Assembly (NCBI GenBank): GCA_002213445.1 | Contig: NJIE01000010.1 | Span: forward strand, 1-64,000 | Origin: Xenophilus sp. AP218F | GTDB lineage: Bacteria; Pseudomonadota; Gammaproteobacteria; Burkholderiales; Chromobacteriaceae | Direction: 5' to 3' | DNA length: 64,000 nucleotides | Shown here: piece after piece, positions 24,043 to 32,639 of the stretch | Position numbering within the stretch: position 1 is the first letter of the stretch | Layout of the letters: the number at the start of each line of letters is the position of its first letter | Notes under the pieces: generated by a model | Seen by the model: only the letters and a program-made list of their open reading frames with translations | Told to the model about the DNA's origin: nothing | Databases searched by the model: none | Position numbers and translations under genes: made by a program

Positions 24043-25338
24043 TCACTCTCCTCGCATCAGCGCCTCGATGTCGTCCACGGTCTTGGGCGCGGCGGCGGTG
24101 TACACCTCGCAACCGTTGTGCGTGACCAGCACGTCGTCCTCAATGCGGATGCCGATATTCCACAACGCCTCGGGCACCCCCGCGGCCGGGCGGATATACA
24201 GCCCCGGCTCGATGGTGGCGCACATTCCGGGCTGGTAACGCCGCCATTGGCCATCCACCTTGCGCTGGCCGACATCGTGCACGTCCAGGCCTATCATGTG
24301 GCCGATGCCGTGCATGTAAAACTGCCGATAGCCGCCGGATTCGATGACGCCGTCCACGCTGCCGGTCAGCAGCCCCAGATCCAGCATGCCCTGCGCCAGC
24401 GCCTTGAGCGCCGCGTCGCCCGGCTCGTTCCAGCCCGCGCCGGGGCGCACGGCGGCGATGGCGGCCAGCTGCGCCGCCAGCACGATCTCGTAAACGTCGC
24501 GCTGCGCGGCGCTGAACTTGCCGTTCACCGGAAAGCTGCGGGTGATGTCGCCGGCGTAGCCCTGCCACTCGCAACCGGCGTCGATCAACAGCATCTCGCC
24601 GTCGGCCAGCCGCGCGTTATTGGCCGAATAATGCAGGGTGCAGGCGTTGGCGCCGCTGGCGACGATGCTCTCGTACGCGAGCTGACGCGCGCCGTTGCGG
24701 ACGAAGGCGTGCAGCAGCTCCGCCTCCAGCTGGTATTCAAACCCTCCCGGCCGCGCGGCGCGCATCGCCTGGATGTGGCCTTCTGCCGAAATCCGGCCGG
24801 CCTCGCGCAGCAGGGCGACCTCGCTGGCGTCCTTGATCACGCGCATTTCGTCCAGCAGCGCGGCGACATCGCCAAAGCGCGCCGGCGGCTGCTCGCCGCT
24901 GCGAAAACGCTGCCGCACCTGGTCGAGCCAGCCGTGGACGCGGCGGTCGAAAGCGGCGTCGCGGCCCAGCGGCCACCACAGCTGGTGGCAGCCGGACAGC
25001 GCCTCGGGCAGCCGCTCGTCCAGCTCGGAAAGCGAACGGGCCTCGTCGAAGCCGAAGGCTTCGACGGCGGCGGCCGGGCCGTAGCGAAAGCCTTCCCAGA
25101 TTTCCAGGTCCGGGTTCTTGTCGCGGCAGAACAACGTGGACTTGCCGCTGCGGCCGTCAAGCAACAACACCGCTTCCGGCTCGGAAAATCCGGTCAGATA
25201 GAGAAAATGGCTGTCGGCGCGAAACGGGTAATGGTTATCGGCGTTGCGAACCGCTTCCGGCGCGGTGGCCAGCAAGGCGACGCCGTCGCCGATGTCGGCC
25301 ATCAGGCGGCGACGCCGTTCGGCATGAGGCTGGTGCAT
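24043..25338 (-). CDS. pepP: Xaa-Pro aminopeptidase
   Basis: Cytosolic di-metal aminopeptidase of 431 aa (E. coli PepP 441) that releases N-terminal residues next to proline. The C-terminal pita-bread fold shows the metal ligands in LIDAGCEWQGYAGDITRSFPV, the His in HGIGHMIGLDVHD, and the glutamates in ATIEPGLYI and IGIRIEDDVLV. The N-terminal domain begins RRRRLMADIGDGVALL. ATG at 25338 is preferred to an upstream TTG at 25377. It heads the ubiquinone operon, an arrangement seen across proteobacteria. Confidence 0.94.
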   Translation of the reverse strand: MHQPHAERRRRLMADIGDGVALLATAPEAVRNADNHYPFRADSHFLYLTGFSEPEAVLLLDGRSGKSTLFCRDKNPDLEIWEGFRYGPAAAVEAFGFDEARSLSELDERLPEALSGCHQLWWPLGRDAAFDRRVHGWLDQVRQRFRSGEQPPARFGDVAALLDEMRVIKDASEVALLREAGRISAEGHIQAMRAARPGGFEYQLEAELLHAFVRNGARQLAYESIVASGANACTLHYSANNARLADGEMLLIDAGCEWQGYAGDITRSFPVNGKFSAAQRDVYEIVLAAQLAAIAAVRPGAGWNEPGDAALKALAQGMLDLGLLTGSVDGVIESGGYRQFYMHGIGHMIGLDVHDVGQRKVDGQWRRYQPGMCATIEPGLYIRPAAGVPEALWNIGIRIEDDVLVTHNGCEVYTAAAPKTVDDIEALMRGE

Positions 25339-25409
25339 GTCTCGATTTTCCTGTTGTTGCGGCGCAAGCGCGGTCAAGCCGCCAGTTTACACCGCGGCGG
25401 CAACTCGCC

Positions 25410-25445
25410 AAAACAGAAAAGGCCTGCCAAACGGCAAGCCTTTTC
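25410..25445 (-). terminator. Intrinsic terminator of yebC
   Basis: The minus strand reads GAAAAGGCTTGCC, loop GTTT, GGCAGGCCTTTTC, then TGTTTTG. All 13 positions pair, one as a G-U. It separates yebC from pepP. Confidence 0.85.
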
Positions 25446-25466
25446 GGTCGCGCCAGAGCCGATCGC

Positions 25467-26195
25467 TCAGGCTTCGTCCATCACGGCGGAGGTGTAGACG
25501 TCCTGCACGTCGTCCAGATCTTCCAGCGCGTCCAGCAGCTTCTGCATGCGCGCGGCGTCGTCGCCGGCCAGTTCGGTTTCGTTCTCGGCGCGCATGGTCA
25601 CCTCGCCCATCTCGGACTTGAAGCCCTTGGCTTCCAGCGCTTCCTTGACGTCGGAGAACTCGTACGGGCCGGTGATCACTTCGATCGAGCCGTCGTCGTT
25701 GGTCACCACGTCTTCCGCGCCCGCTTCCAGCGCCGCCTCCATCAAGGCGTCCTCGTCCACGCCGGGGGCGAACACCAGGTAACCGCAGTGCTTGAACTGG
25801 AAGGCCACGCAACCGTCGGTGCCCATATTGCCGCCGTACTTGGAGAAAGCATGGCGCACGTCGGCCACGGTGCGGGTCTTGTTGTCGGTCAGGCAATCCA
25901 CCATCACCGCCGCGCCGCCGATGCCGTAGCCTTCGTAACGGCACTCCACATAGTCCACGCCGTCCAGCTGGCCGGTGCCGCGCTTGATCGCGTTTTCGAT
26001 ATTGTCCTTGGGCATGGATTCGGCCTTGGCCTTGTCCACGGCCAGGCGCAGGCGCGGGTTCATGTTGACGTCGCCGCCGCCCATCTTGGCGGCGACGGTG
26101 ATTTCCTTGATCAGGCGGGTAAAGATCTTGCCACGTTTGGCATCCTGGCGACCCTTGCGGTGCTGGATGTTAGCCCATTTACTGTGACCTGCCAT
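25467..26195 (-). CDS. yebC: YebC/PmpR-family regulatory protein
   Basis: Cytosolic protein of 242 aa with the family start [23 protein letters not shown]. Other signatures are [38 protein letters not shown] and FSKYGGNMG. Members have been described as DNA-binding regulators and, more recently, as factors that help ribosomes through difficult proline stretches. Which role applies here cannot be told from the sequence. GAGG precedes the ATG. It lies downstream of fliR on the same strand but has its own terminator. Confidence 0.93.
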   Translation of the reverse strand: MAGHSKWANIQHRKGRQDAKRGKIFTRLIKEITVAAKMGGGDVNMNPRLRLAVDKAKAESMPKDNIENAIKRGTGQLDGVDYVECRYEGYGIGGAAVMVDCLTDNKTRTVADVRHAFSKYGGNMGTDGCVAFQFKHCGYLVFAPGVDEDALMEAALEAGAEDVVTNDDGSIEVITGPYEFSDVKEALEAKGFKSEMGEVTMRAENETELAGDDAARMQKLLDALEDLDDVQDVYTSAVMDEA

Positions 26196-26214
26196 ATTTG
26201 CCTCTGTCTGTTCA

Positions 26215-26252
26215 TGGCCCGCAGCGGGGCCAGGTCAATCAAAAAATTGACC
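26215..26252. repeat. Tandem hairpins between fliR and yebC
   Basis: Two adjacent inverted repeats: 26215-26220 with 26227-26232 (TGGCCC type) and 26233-26239 with 26246-26252 (GGTCAAT, loop CAAAAA). They lie between the fliR stop and the yebC start, with no clear T tract after them. They may be the end of the fli transcript or part of the yebC leader. Confidence 0.4.
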
Positions 26253-26299
26253 GTATTCTAGCAGAAAGCCCGCCGCCGCCGCGACAGGCCCGCGCGCGG

Positions 26300-27079
26300 C
26301 TATTTTGGCGTTTTCAGAATGGCCAGCATGGCCTCGAAGCCGGCCTTGTACATCTGGTCCAGCACCGGCGGCATCAGGGGCAGCGTCAGATAGATGGTGA
26401 TGAAGCCTATCATCAGCGTCAGCGGGAAACCGAACGAAAAGATGCTGAACTGCGGCGCGGCGCGCGTCATCACGCCGATGGCGAGGTTGGTGATCAGCAA
26501 GGCGCCGATCACCGGCATGGCCAGCCACACGCCCCACTCGATCAGATGCCGTCCCCACAGCGCCACCTCCTTGAAGCCGGCGTCCGGCATCGGCTGGCCT
26601 ATCGGCAGGACGCGGAAACTCTCCACCAGCGTCGACAGCACCACATGGTGGCCGTTGAACGCCAGAAACAGGAAGAAGGTGAACAGGGTGAGCATCTGGG
26701 ATAGCACCGGCACCTGGGCCGAATGCCCCGGATCGAAGAACATGGCGAAACCCAGGCCGGTTTGCGCGCCGATGATGAAGCCCGCCACCGCCACCGCCGA
26801 GATGACGATGTTCATGACAAAACCCATCGCCAGGCCGATCAGCAATTGCTGCAGCAAGATGGCGACGCCCTCGGCCGACACCAGCGGCACCGCCGGCAGC
26901 GGCGGCAGCACCGGCGCCAGAATCACGGTCAGCATCAGCGCGAAGCCTGCCTTGAAGGTGCGCGGCACGCCCTTGTAGGAAAAGATGGGCTCGGTCAGGA
27001 ACAGCCCGACGATGCGCGCGAACGGCCAGACGAACATGGCCACCAGCGCGTTGATCTGGACATCGGATAGCGTCAGCAT
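26300..27079 (-). CDS. fliR: Flagellar type III export gate protein FliR
   Basis: Inner-membrane component of the flagellar export gate, 259 aa, which assembles with FliP and FliQ into the helical core of the gate. It has six or so hydrophobic helices and family motifs TEPIFSYKGVPRTFKAG and LAFNGHHVVLSTLVESF. The start at 27079 shares one base with the fliQ stop (TGATG); an extended frame upstream lies inside fliQ. It is the last gene of the fliL-R unit. Confidence 0.94.
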   Translation of the reverse strand: MLTLSDVQINALVAMFVWPFARIVGLFLTEPIFSYKGVPRTFKAGFALMLTVILAPVLPPLPAVPLVSAEGVAILLQQLLIGLAMGFVMNIVISAVAVAGFIIGAQTGLGFAMFFDPGHSAQVPVLSQMLTLFTFFLFLAFNGHHVVLSTLVESFRVLPIGQPMPDAGFKEVALWGRHLIEWGVWLAMPVIGALLITNLAIGVMTRAAPQFSIFSFGFPLTLMIGFITIYLTLPLMPPVLDQMYKAGFEAMLAILKTPK

Positions 27080-27348
27080 CAGCCGATCACATTGGGAATG
27101 CTTTGAAACAGCCGCGTGGTGTACTCGATCATCGTTTCCAGCATCCACGGGCCGGCCAGCACCAGCACCAGAAACATCGCCAGCAGCTTGGGAATGAAGG
27201 TCAGCGTCATTTCGTTGATCTGGGTGGCCGCCTGCAAGATGCTGACCAGCAAACCCACCAGCAAGGACACCAGCAGCACCGGCGCGGCGACGATGATCAA
27301 CACGTACAGCGCGTTCTGGATGATGCTGATTACCAGTTCCGGACTCAT
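27079..27348 (-). CDS. fliQ: Flagellar export gate protein FliQ
   Basis: Inner-membrane protein of 89 aa with two long hydrophobic helices (about 15-40 and 55-78), full length for the family. Motifs PVLLVSLLVGLLVSILQAATQINEMT (residues 24-49) and FIPKLLAMF are the conserved core. Four copies pack around FliP in the gate. GGAG lies 12 bases before the ATG. A longer open frame upstream is not used. It is separated from fliP by an unrelated acetyltransferase gene. Confidence 0.95.
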   Translation of the reverse strand: MSPELVISIIQNALYVLIIVAAPVLLVSLLVGLLVSILQAATQINEMTLTFIPKLLAMFLVLVLAGPWMLETMIEYTTRLFQSIPNVIG

Positions 27349-27361
27349 AGTCTTTTCTCCT

Positions 27362-27856
27362 CTAGACCCGCGGCTCGAGCCAGCCGCCCTTGGCCAACAG
27401 CCAGTTCTCCAGAATAACGCCGCCGCGCTCGATCCGGTTGGCGCGAAGCGCTTGATACCCGGCGCGTTCGAACACCGGCCTCGCCGCGTGGCTGGCCCAA
27501 GCATGCAAGGCCGTGACGCCCGCCCGCGCCGCCTGCGCATCCAGCTTGGCTATCATCCGGCCGGCCAGTCCCTGCCGACCCGCCCGCGGCGCGACGTACA
27601 ACATGTCGAACTCGCCATCGCGCCGCAGCCAGGCAAAACCGGCCAGACAGCCATCCTCATCCAGCGCCCGGCACGCCCAGGCGTCGGCAAGGCGAGTCCG
27701 CCAGGCATGGTCGATATCGGCGTCCCACGCTCGGGCCGGCGCCCAGGCCGCGCACTGCTCGAGGCTGTAACAGCCGCCGGCCAGCGCATGGACGCTGTCT
27801 TGAAACAAGCCGAAACAGGCCGGCAAATCCTCAGCCCGCAAAGACGCCAGCCGCAT
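27362..27856 (-). CDS. GNAT-family acetyltransferase embedded between fliP and fliQ
   Basis: Predicted cytosolic N-acetyltransferase of 164 aa. The GNAT fold is seen in the substrate-side strand LAGFAWLRRDGEFDMLYVAP, followed by the acetyl-CoA loop RAGRQGLAGRMI (an R/QxxGxG/A-type motif), and the C-terminal HAWASHAARPVFERAGYQALR. It starts two bases after the fliP stop and ends 13 bases before the fliQ start, so it must be co-transcribed and probably co-translated. fliP, fliQ and fliR are normally contiguous. The substrate is unknown; a flagellar or chemotaxis protein is only a guess from position. Confidence 0.88.
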   Translation of the reverse strand: MRLASLRAEDLPACFGLFQDSVHALAGGCYSLEQCAAWAPARAWDADIDHAWRTRLADAWACRALDEDGCLAGFAWLRRDGEFDMLYVAPRAGRQGLAGRMIAKLDAQAARAGVTALHAWASHAARPVFERAGYQALRANRIERGGVILENWLLAKGGWLEPRV

Positions 27857-27858
27857 CG

Positions 27859-28614
27859 CTAACCCGTGTAGAAGCTTTGCACCAGCGACCCCATGACCAG
27901 CGTCCAGCCGTCCACCAGCACAAACAGCATCATCTTGAACGGCAGGGAAATGGTGACGGGCGACACCATCATCATGCCCATCGCCATCAGGATGCTGGCC
28001 ACCACCAGGTCGATGATCATGAACGGAATGAACAGCATGAAGCCGATCTGGAAGGCGGTTTTCAGCTCGCTGATGGCGAAGGCCGGCACCAGCGTCTTCA
28101 TCGACACGTCTTCCTTGGTTTGCGGCTTTTCCGACTGGGAAATCTCGATGAAGAAAGCCAGATCCTTCTCCCGCGTCTGACGCAGCATGAAAGCCTTCAT
28201 CGGCTTGCTGGCTTCGTCCAGCGCCTGGTTGAAGCTGATCTTGTCGTCGGAGAACGGCACCCAGGCCTTGGTGTAGACCTGATCCAGCGTCGGCCCCATC
28301 ACGAACAGGGTCAGGAACAGGGCCAGACCGACCAGCACCTGGTTGGGCGGCGTCTGCATCGTGCCCAGGGCTTGCCGCAACAGGGATAGAACAATGACGA
28401 TGCGGGTGAACGCCGTCATCATCAGCACCATGGCCGGAATGAAGGTCAAGCCGGTCATGAACAGCAGCATCTGCAGGCTGAGCGAATAATTCTGCCCGCC
28501 GCCCGGCGCAGGCGTGCTGGTCATCATCGGCAAACCGCCCGCCGCGTCGGCCACCATCGGCAGCAACAGCAACAGGCTGGAAAACAGCGCGATTCGAGTC
28601 TGGCGGCGCATCAT
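27859..28614 (-). CDS. fliP: Flagellar export gate protein FliP
   Basis: Core of the flagellar export gate, 251 aa. It has a cleavable signal peptide (about 1-24, ending ADA) and several membrane helices around a periplasmic segment. Conserved stretches are TAFTRIVIVLSLLRQALGT, PPNQVLVGLALFLTLFVM, and IPFMIIDLVVASILMAMGMMM near the C-terminus. The ATG overlaps the fliO stop (ATGA) with GAGGA just upstream. Confidence 0.96.
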   Translation of the reverse strand: MMRRQTRIALFSSLLLLLPMVADAAGGLPMMTSTPAPGGGQNYSLSLQMLLFMTGLTFIPAMVLMMTAFTRIVIVLSLLRQALGTMQTPPNQVLVGLALFLTLFVMGPTLDQVYTKAWVPFSDDKISFNQALDEASKPMKAFMLRQTREKDLAFFIEISQSEKPQTKEDVSMKTLVPAFAISELKTAFQIGFMLFIPFMIIDLVVASILMAMGMMMVSPVTISLPFKMMLFVLVDGWTLVMGSLVQSFYTG

Positions 28615-29078
28615 TCCTCGCCTCGCTTGCCGAGCGTCCGGCTTTTATCCAGGGCCGACTTCATCCAGCGGGCGAAAGGCTCGGCGGCTTGCGCCGGCTC
28701 GGCGTCGGCCGTCTCGGGTTTGGGCAGCTTGTTGAGCAGATTGACCTGTTGCGCGGTCACGCCCAACACCAGCCACTCGCCCTCCACCTCGACGATCACC
28801 ACCCGCTCCTTGGGCCCGACCATCGCTCCGCCCATCACCCGCACGCGGCTGGACATGCCAAGCACTCCGCCGGACAGACGCTTGAACAGCCAGGCGACGG
28901 CGACGATCATGCCCAGCACCACCGCCAGGCCGAGGATGACGGTCAGCAGGCTGCCGCCCGCGCTGGGCAAGGCGGGCGGCGGAGCCGCAACCTGCGCGGC
29001 CCGCGCCGATCCGGCCGCGACAAAACAAAATGCGCCCGGCCAGGCCCGGCGCATGCCAGAGAATCTGAACATGGTCAT
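28611..29078 (-). CDS. fliO: Flagellar biosynthesis protein FliO
   Basis: Membrane protein of 155 aa that assists FliP assembly. A signal-like N-terminus and a membrane helix (LLTVILGLAVVLGMIVAVAWLF split across about residues 44-66) precede a cytoplasmic beta domain containing GPKERVVIVEVEGEWLVLGVT, the family hallmark. The start shares one base with the fliN stop (TAATG). FliO sequences vary strongly, but position and motif make the call secure. Confidence 0.9.
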   Translation of the reverse strand: MTMFRFSGMRRAWPGAFCFVAAGSARAAQVAAPPPALPSAGGSLLTVILGLAVVLGMIVAVAWLFKRLSGGVLGMSSRVRVMGGAMVGPKERVVIVEVEGEWLVLGVTAQQVNLLNKLPKPETADAEPAQAAEPFARWMKSALDKSRTLGKRGEE

Positions 29079-29539
29079 TATTTCTGCAGGCGGCGAATGC
29101 GCTCGGCCGGGGTAATGATATCGGTCAGGCGGATGCCGAACTTGTCGTTCACCACCACCACTTCGCCCTGGGCGATCAGGCAGCCGTTGACCAGCACGTC
29201 CATCGGCTCGCCCGCCATGCCGTCCAGCTCCACCACCGAGCCCTGCGCCAACTGCAGCAGGTTGCGGATGGCGATCTTGGTGCGGCCGAGCTCCACCGTC
29301 AGCTGCACCGGAATATCGAGAATCATGTCCAGGTTCTGCGGCACATTGCCGCCGCCGGCGCCGCCGGCGCCGCCGGCGCCCAGCTCCTGGAACAGGTTCT
29401 GCGCGGGAACGGCCTCCGCGGCCTGTTGCGCCATGCCTTGATCCACCACTTCCTGCTCCGCCATCGCGGCGGCCCAGTCGTCCATGGATACTTCTTCTTC
29501 GGCGCCCGCCGCGCCGTTTTGTACGTCGTCTTCGCTCAT
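29078..29539 (-). CDS. fliN: Flagellar motor switch protein FliN
   Basis: Switch (C-ring) protein of 153 aa. The N-terminal half is acidic and low-complexity with a Gly/Ala run near residues 55-65. The C-terminal SpoA domain (about 70-150) has ILDIPVQLTVELGRTKI, LAQGSVVELDGMAGEP and IAQGEVVVVNDKFGIRLTDI, the core FliN signature. FliN binds FliM and the FliH-FliI export complex. It overlaps fliM by four bases. Confidence 0.96.
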   Translation of the reverse strand: MSEDDVQNGAAGAEEEVSMDDWAAAMAEQEVVDQGMAQQAAEAVPAQNLFQELGAGGAGGAGGGNVPQNLDMILDIPVQLTVELGRTKIAIRNLLQLAQGSVVELDGMAGEPMDVLVNGCLIAQGEVVVVNDKFGIRLTDIITPAERIRRLQK

Positions 29540-30540
29540 TGCTCTTTATCTCCCGGCAACTCAAGAAAATCATGAGCGCCCGCCAAAATCTTTTCCACCT
29601 TGAGCGCGTAACGGCCTTGCACCGTGCCGTAACTGGCTTCGAATACCGGAATGCCGGACACGTCGGCCTCCACGTGCTCCGGAATGTCTATCATCACCAC
29701 ATCGCCGTTTTTCAGATTCAGAATCTGCCCCAGCGTCACCTTGGTATGCGCCAGGCTGGCCACCAGTTCCACTTCCGCCGCTTGCACCTGGTGCGTCATC
29801 AGGTTGACCCAGCGGTTGTCCACTTCGGTTCGGTCGGCCTGCATGGTGCTGGAGAGCAAGTCGCGGATCGGCTCCACCATCGAATACGGCAAGCAGATGT
29901 GAAAGTCGCCGCCGCCCGCGCCCAGCTCGATATGGAAAGTCACCGCCACCACCACTTCGGTCGGGGTGGCGATGTTGGCGAACTGGGTGTTCATTTCGGA
30001 GCGCAGGTAAACGAATTCAATCGGATGCACCGGCTCCCAGGCCTTCTGGCATTCGGCGAACACCACGTCCAGCAAACGATGGATGATGCGCTGTTCGGTA
30101 GGCGTGAAGTCGCGGCCCTCGACGCGAACGTGGTAGCGACCGTCGCTGCCGAACAGGTTATCCACGATAAGAAACACCAGGTCGGGATCGAAAATCAACA
30201 ATCCCGTGCCGCGCAAGGGCTTGACGTGAACCAGGTTGAGGTTGGTGGGCACCACCAGATTGCGGATGAATTCGCTGTACTTCTGCACCCGCACCGGCCC
30301 CACCGATATCTCGGCGTTGCGACGCAGGAAGTTGAACAAGCCGATGCGCAAATTGCGCGCGAAACGCTCGTTGATGATTTCCAGCGTCGGCATCCGGCCG
30401 CGCACGATGCGCTCTTGCCGGCCGATATCATAGCCGCGGACGCCCTGTGCGTCCTGACCGCCGCCATCATCTTCGTCCTCGCCGGAGACGCCCCGCAGTA
30501 GCGCGTCTACCTCTTCTTGGGACAGGATATCGTCGCCCAT
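29536..30540 (-). CDS. fliM: Flagellar motor switch protein FliM
   Basis: C-ring protein of 334 aa. The N-terminal CheY-P-binding peptide is present (ILSQEEVDALLRGV), followed by a CheC-like middle domain with NLRIGLFNFLRR and YSEFIRNLVVPTNLN, and a C-terminal SpoA domain (VTLGQILNLKNGDVV). It binds phosphorylated CheY to switch rotation. It is six bases downstream of fliL and overlaps fliN. Confidence 0.96.
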   Translation of the reverse strand: MGDDILSQEEVDALLRGVSGEDEDDGGGQDAQGVRGYDIGRQERIVRGRMPTLEIINERFARNLRIGLFNFLRRNAEISVGPVRVQKYSEFIRNLVVPTNLNLVHVKPLRGTGLLIFDPDLVFLIVDNLFGSDGRYHVRVEGRDFTPTEQRIIHRLLDVVFAECQKAWEPVHPIEFVYLRSEMNTQFANIATPTEVVVAVTFHIELGAGGGDFHICLPYSMVEPIRDLLSSTMQADRTEVDNRWVNLMTHQVQAAEVELVASLAHTKVTLGQILNLKNGDVVMIDIPEHVEADVSGIPVFEASYGTVQGRYALKVEKILAGAHDFLELPGDKEQ

Positions 30541-30545
30541 GGCGC

Positions 30546-31064
30546 TTACTGCTTCTGGATGATGAAAGAAGTGAAGAGCACGCTTTCAACCGGCGCTTCT
30601 TCGCCGGCATCCATCGACTCGTTGATGATCTGCTTCACCTGCGCCTTGAGCTTGACCTTGCCGTCCGGCGTGGCGATCTCTGCCGCAGTCTTGGACGACA
30701 GCAACAGGATCAGCGCGCTGCGGATCTTGGGCGCGTAATCGGTGAATTTTTTCTTGGCTTCCTCGTCGGCCAGCTCCGCTTGCATATCGACTTGCAACAA
30801 GCTGCCGTCGTTGCCGGACAGGTTGACGACAAAGGTGTCCAGCTTTTCAAAAATCGGCGGGCCTTCGTGCTTTTTCTTGGGTTTTTCATGAACCTGCTCC
30901 GCCTGCGCGCCAGCCGGCTTGTTCATATTGGTGAACATGTACGCAGCCAGGCCACCGACAGCAGCCAGCACCAGAATCAGCAGAATAATGACTATCAATA
31001 TCAGCTTATTGCCGCCGCCCCCTGCTTTTTTCTCCGCCTTTTCTGCTTTTTTATCATCTGACAT
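30546..31064 (-). CDS. fliL: Flagellar basal-body protein FliL
   Basis: Single-pass inner-membrane protein of 172 aa near the stator. A Lys/Glu-rich cytoplasmic start is followed by a hydrophobic helix (about residues 20-46) and a periplasmic domain with FVVNLSGNDGSLLQVDMQAEL and the ending ESVLFTSFIIQKQ, both family features. It is the first gene of fliL-M-N-O-P-(GNAT)-Q-R, 105 bases after fliK. Confidence 0.93.
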   Translation of the reverse strand: MSDDKKAEKAEKKAGGGGNKLILIVIILLILVLAAVGGLAAYMFTNMNKPAGAQAEQVHEKPKKKHEGPPIFEKLDTFVVNLSGNDGSLLQVDMQAELADEEAKKKFTDYAPKIRSALILLLSSKTAAEIATPDGKVKLKAQVKQIINESMDAGEEAPVESVLFTSFIIQKQ

Positions 31065-31169
31065 AGCTCGAACCTGTTCGTTATGGTGTTTATAGTGGAA
31101 TCTTAAACGATTTCTTCACTATATTTTCCAGTTTTCCACGCTAACTGAACAGGGGATTATCACACCAAA

Positions 31170-32111
31170 TCAGGCGAAAATGCTAAGAATGCCGCGGGCA
31201 GCCTTGATGGCGGTCAGCGCATCGGCGGCTTCGCCCTCGGCGGCCGGCAAAATCGGGTGATGCTGGGAGCGTTGCTGCTGGGCTTGTTGCTGCTGTTGCT
31301 GGCCCGATTGGCCGCTGGACACCTGAGCGTCCGTCAGCTGGATGCCGCTTGATGCCAGCATGGAAGTCAGCCTGTGCATATTGTTTTCGAGCGCTTCGCG
31401 GGTTGCCGGAACCGCCGCGCTGAACAGGACCTGCGCCTGATCGGTGCCGTTCATCTTCAGTGTGATCTCAATCGGCCCCATCTGCGGCGGATTGACCTGG
31501 ATCTCGGCCTTGTCCACCTTCATGCTGACCATGGTCAGCACCTGCTGGCTGAGCGCCTTGCTCCAGTTGGGGTCGGTGATAGGCTGCTGCACGGTCAACA
31601 CCGGCGGCGGGGCTTTGGCTACCTGCTGGACGTCCGGCGCGGCCGGCAAAAACTGCGCGGGCAAGGCGGCCTGCGGCAAATTTTTCTGCTGCGCCGGCAA
31701 AGGCTTCACATCGAAAGCCGGCCCCAGTTGCCCAACATCCGGCTGCGCGACCGGTTTGGCGAATGCGTCAGCTGCCTTGGGCGCAGCCGCGTCCTGTTTC
31801 GCGGACGCCGCATTCAACACGGCGGCAGCCACCGGCGCCTGCATCAGCAACATCGCGGCCACGTCGTCCGGCGCAGCCTCGACAGCCCTGTCGGACTTGA
31901 CGTCTGCCGATTTGCCGTCATCAGCGCCAACGGAAGCGACAACCGGCAGCGTCGCGCCGACGGTGGTCATCTGCAGGCCAAGCAGGCTGGCGAACAAGTC
32001 GCCCGCCGCGGCGCCGCCGGCGGCGTCCTGCCCGGGCAGGGACGCGCCCGGCGTGGAAGCGGCGATGGCTTTGCTGACGGCTGCGCCTGGAATACTTACA
32101 TTGACAGTCAT
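31170..32111 (-). CDS. fliK: Flagellar hook-length control protein FliK
   Basis: Secreted molecular ruler of 313 aa that sets hook length and switches export to filament-class substrates. The N-terminal two-thirds are Ala/Pro/Asp-rich and poorly conserved. The C-terminal hook-length domain (about 195-265) has KAEIQVNPPQMGPIEITLKM and the ALENNMHRLTSMLASSGIQL stretch. A Gln-rich patch follows near residue 275. It is transcribed from a consensus sigma-54 site just upstream, which separates it from fliJ. Confidence 0.92.
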   Translation of the reverse strand: MTVNVSIPGAAVSKAIAASTPGASLPGQDAAGGAAAGDLFASLLGLQMTTVGATLPVVASVGADDGKSADVKSDRAVEAAPDDVAAMLLMQAPVAAAVLNAASAKQDAAAPKAADAFAKPVAQPDVGQLGPAFDVKPLPAQQKNLPQAALPAQFLPAAPDVQQVAKAPPPVLTVQQPITDPNWSKALSQQVLTMVSMKVDKAEIQVNPPQMGPIEITLKMNGTDQAQVLFSAAVPATREALENNMHRLTSMLASSGIQLTDAQVSSGQSGQQQQQQAQQQRSQHHPILPAAEGEAADALTAIKAARGILSIFA

Positions 32112-32141
32112 GACGGGCTCCCCAAAGACAAGCCAACCAAA

Positions 32142-32156
32142 GCAAGGAATGTGCCA
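32142..32156 (-). promoter_or_regulatory. Consensus sigma-54 (RpoN) promoter of fliK
   Basis: The minus strand reads TGGCAC, five bases (ATTCC), TTGC, an exact match to the -24/-12 consensus TGGCAC-N5-TTGC. Transcription should start near 32130, about 20 bases before the fliK ATG. The FleR/FlrC-like activator encoded upstream is the obvious candidate regulator. Confidence 0.85.
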
Positions 32157-32177
32157 GCCCTGTCAAACTGCCAAAGG

Positions 32178-32630
32178 TCAGTTCTGATCGCCGTGCTTTA
32201 CGTCCCAAAAACGCCGCGTCGCGAATTCATCTGTCATCTTTTGTTGGGCGCGCGCCTGCTTTTTCAAGGCGCGTTCGCTTTCCCGCTCCAGCAGCTTTTC
32301 GTAGGCCTTGAGTTTTTTGTATTCCTGCTGCCAAGCCTGCTTTTCCAGCAGGAAGCGCTGCATGCAACGCTCCACTTCCAGTTGCTGCTGCTGCATCGCG
32401 TCATCCAGCCGGGTCAGGAAGCGGCGAAAATCCTGGTACTGGGCGATGCCCATGCCCTGGCTGGCCCCTGCGGTCAGCCTGTGCCGATACTCCGCCCGAA
32501 AACCATCCAGCTGCTCCAGCCGGGAACGCGCCTCGGTCAGCCGGGCTTGCGCCAGACCCATGCGTTCGGCGGCTGCTTTTTGCTTGTCGTCCGTCAGCCG
32601 GATCAGCAGCGCGTATTTGCTATCCGCCAT
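32178..32630 (-). CDS. fliJ: Flagellar export chaperone FliJ
   Basis: Cytosolic coiled-coil protein of 150 aa. It is almost entirely helical and charged, with heptad-like patterns throughout and the family-type middle stretch QYQDFRRFLTRLDDAMQQQQ. FliJ sits in the centre of the FliI ATPase ring and helps couple export to the gate. It begins nine bases after the fliI stop. Sequence identity is low in this family, so the call rests on position, size and coiled-coil character. Confidence 0.9.
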   Translation of the reverse strand: MADSKYALLIRLTDDKQKAAAERMGLAQARLTEARSRLEQLDGFRAEYRHRLTAGASQGMGIAQYQDFRRFLTRLDDAMQQQQLEVERCMQRFLLEKQAWQQEYKKLKAYEKLLERESERALKKQARAQQKMTDEFATRRFWDVKHGDQN

Positions 32631-32639
32631 CGCTCACGC

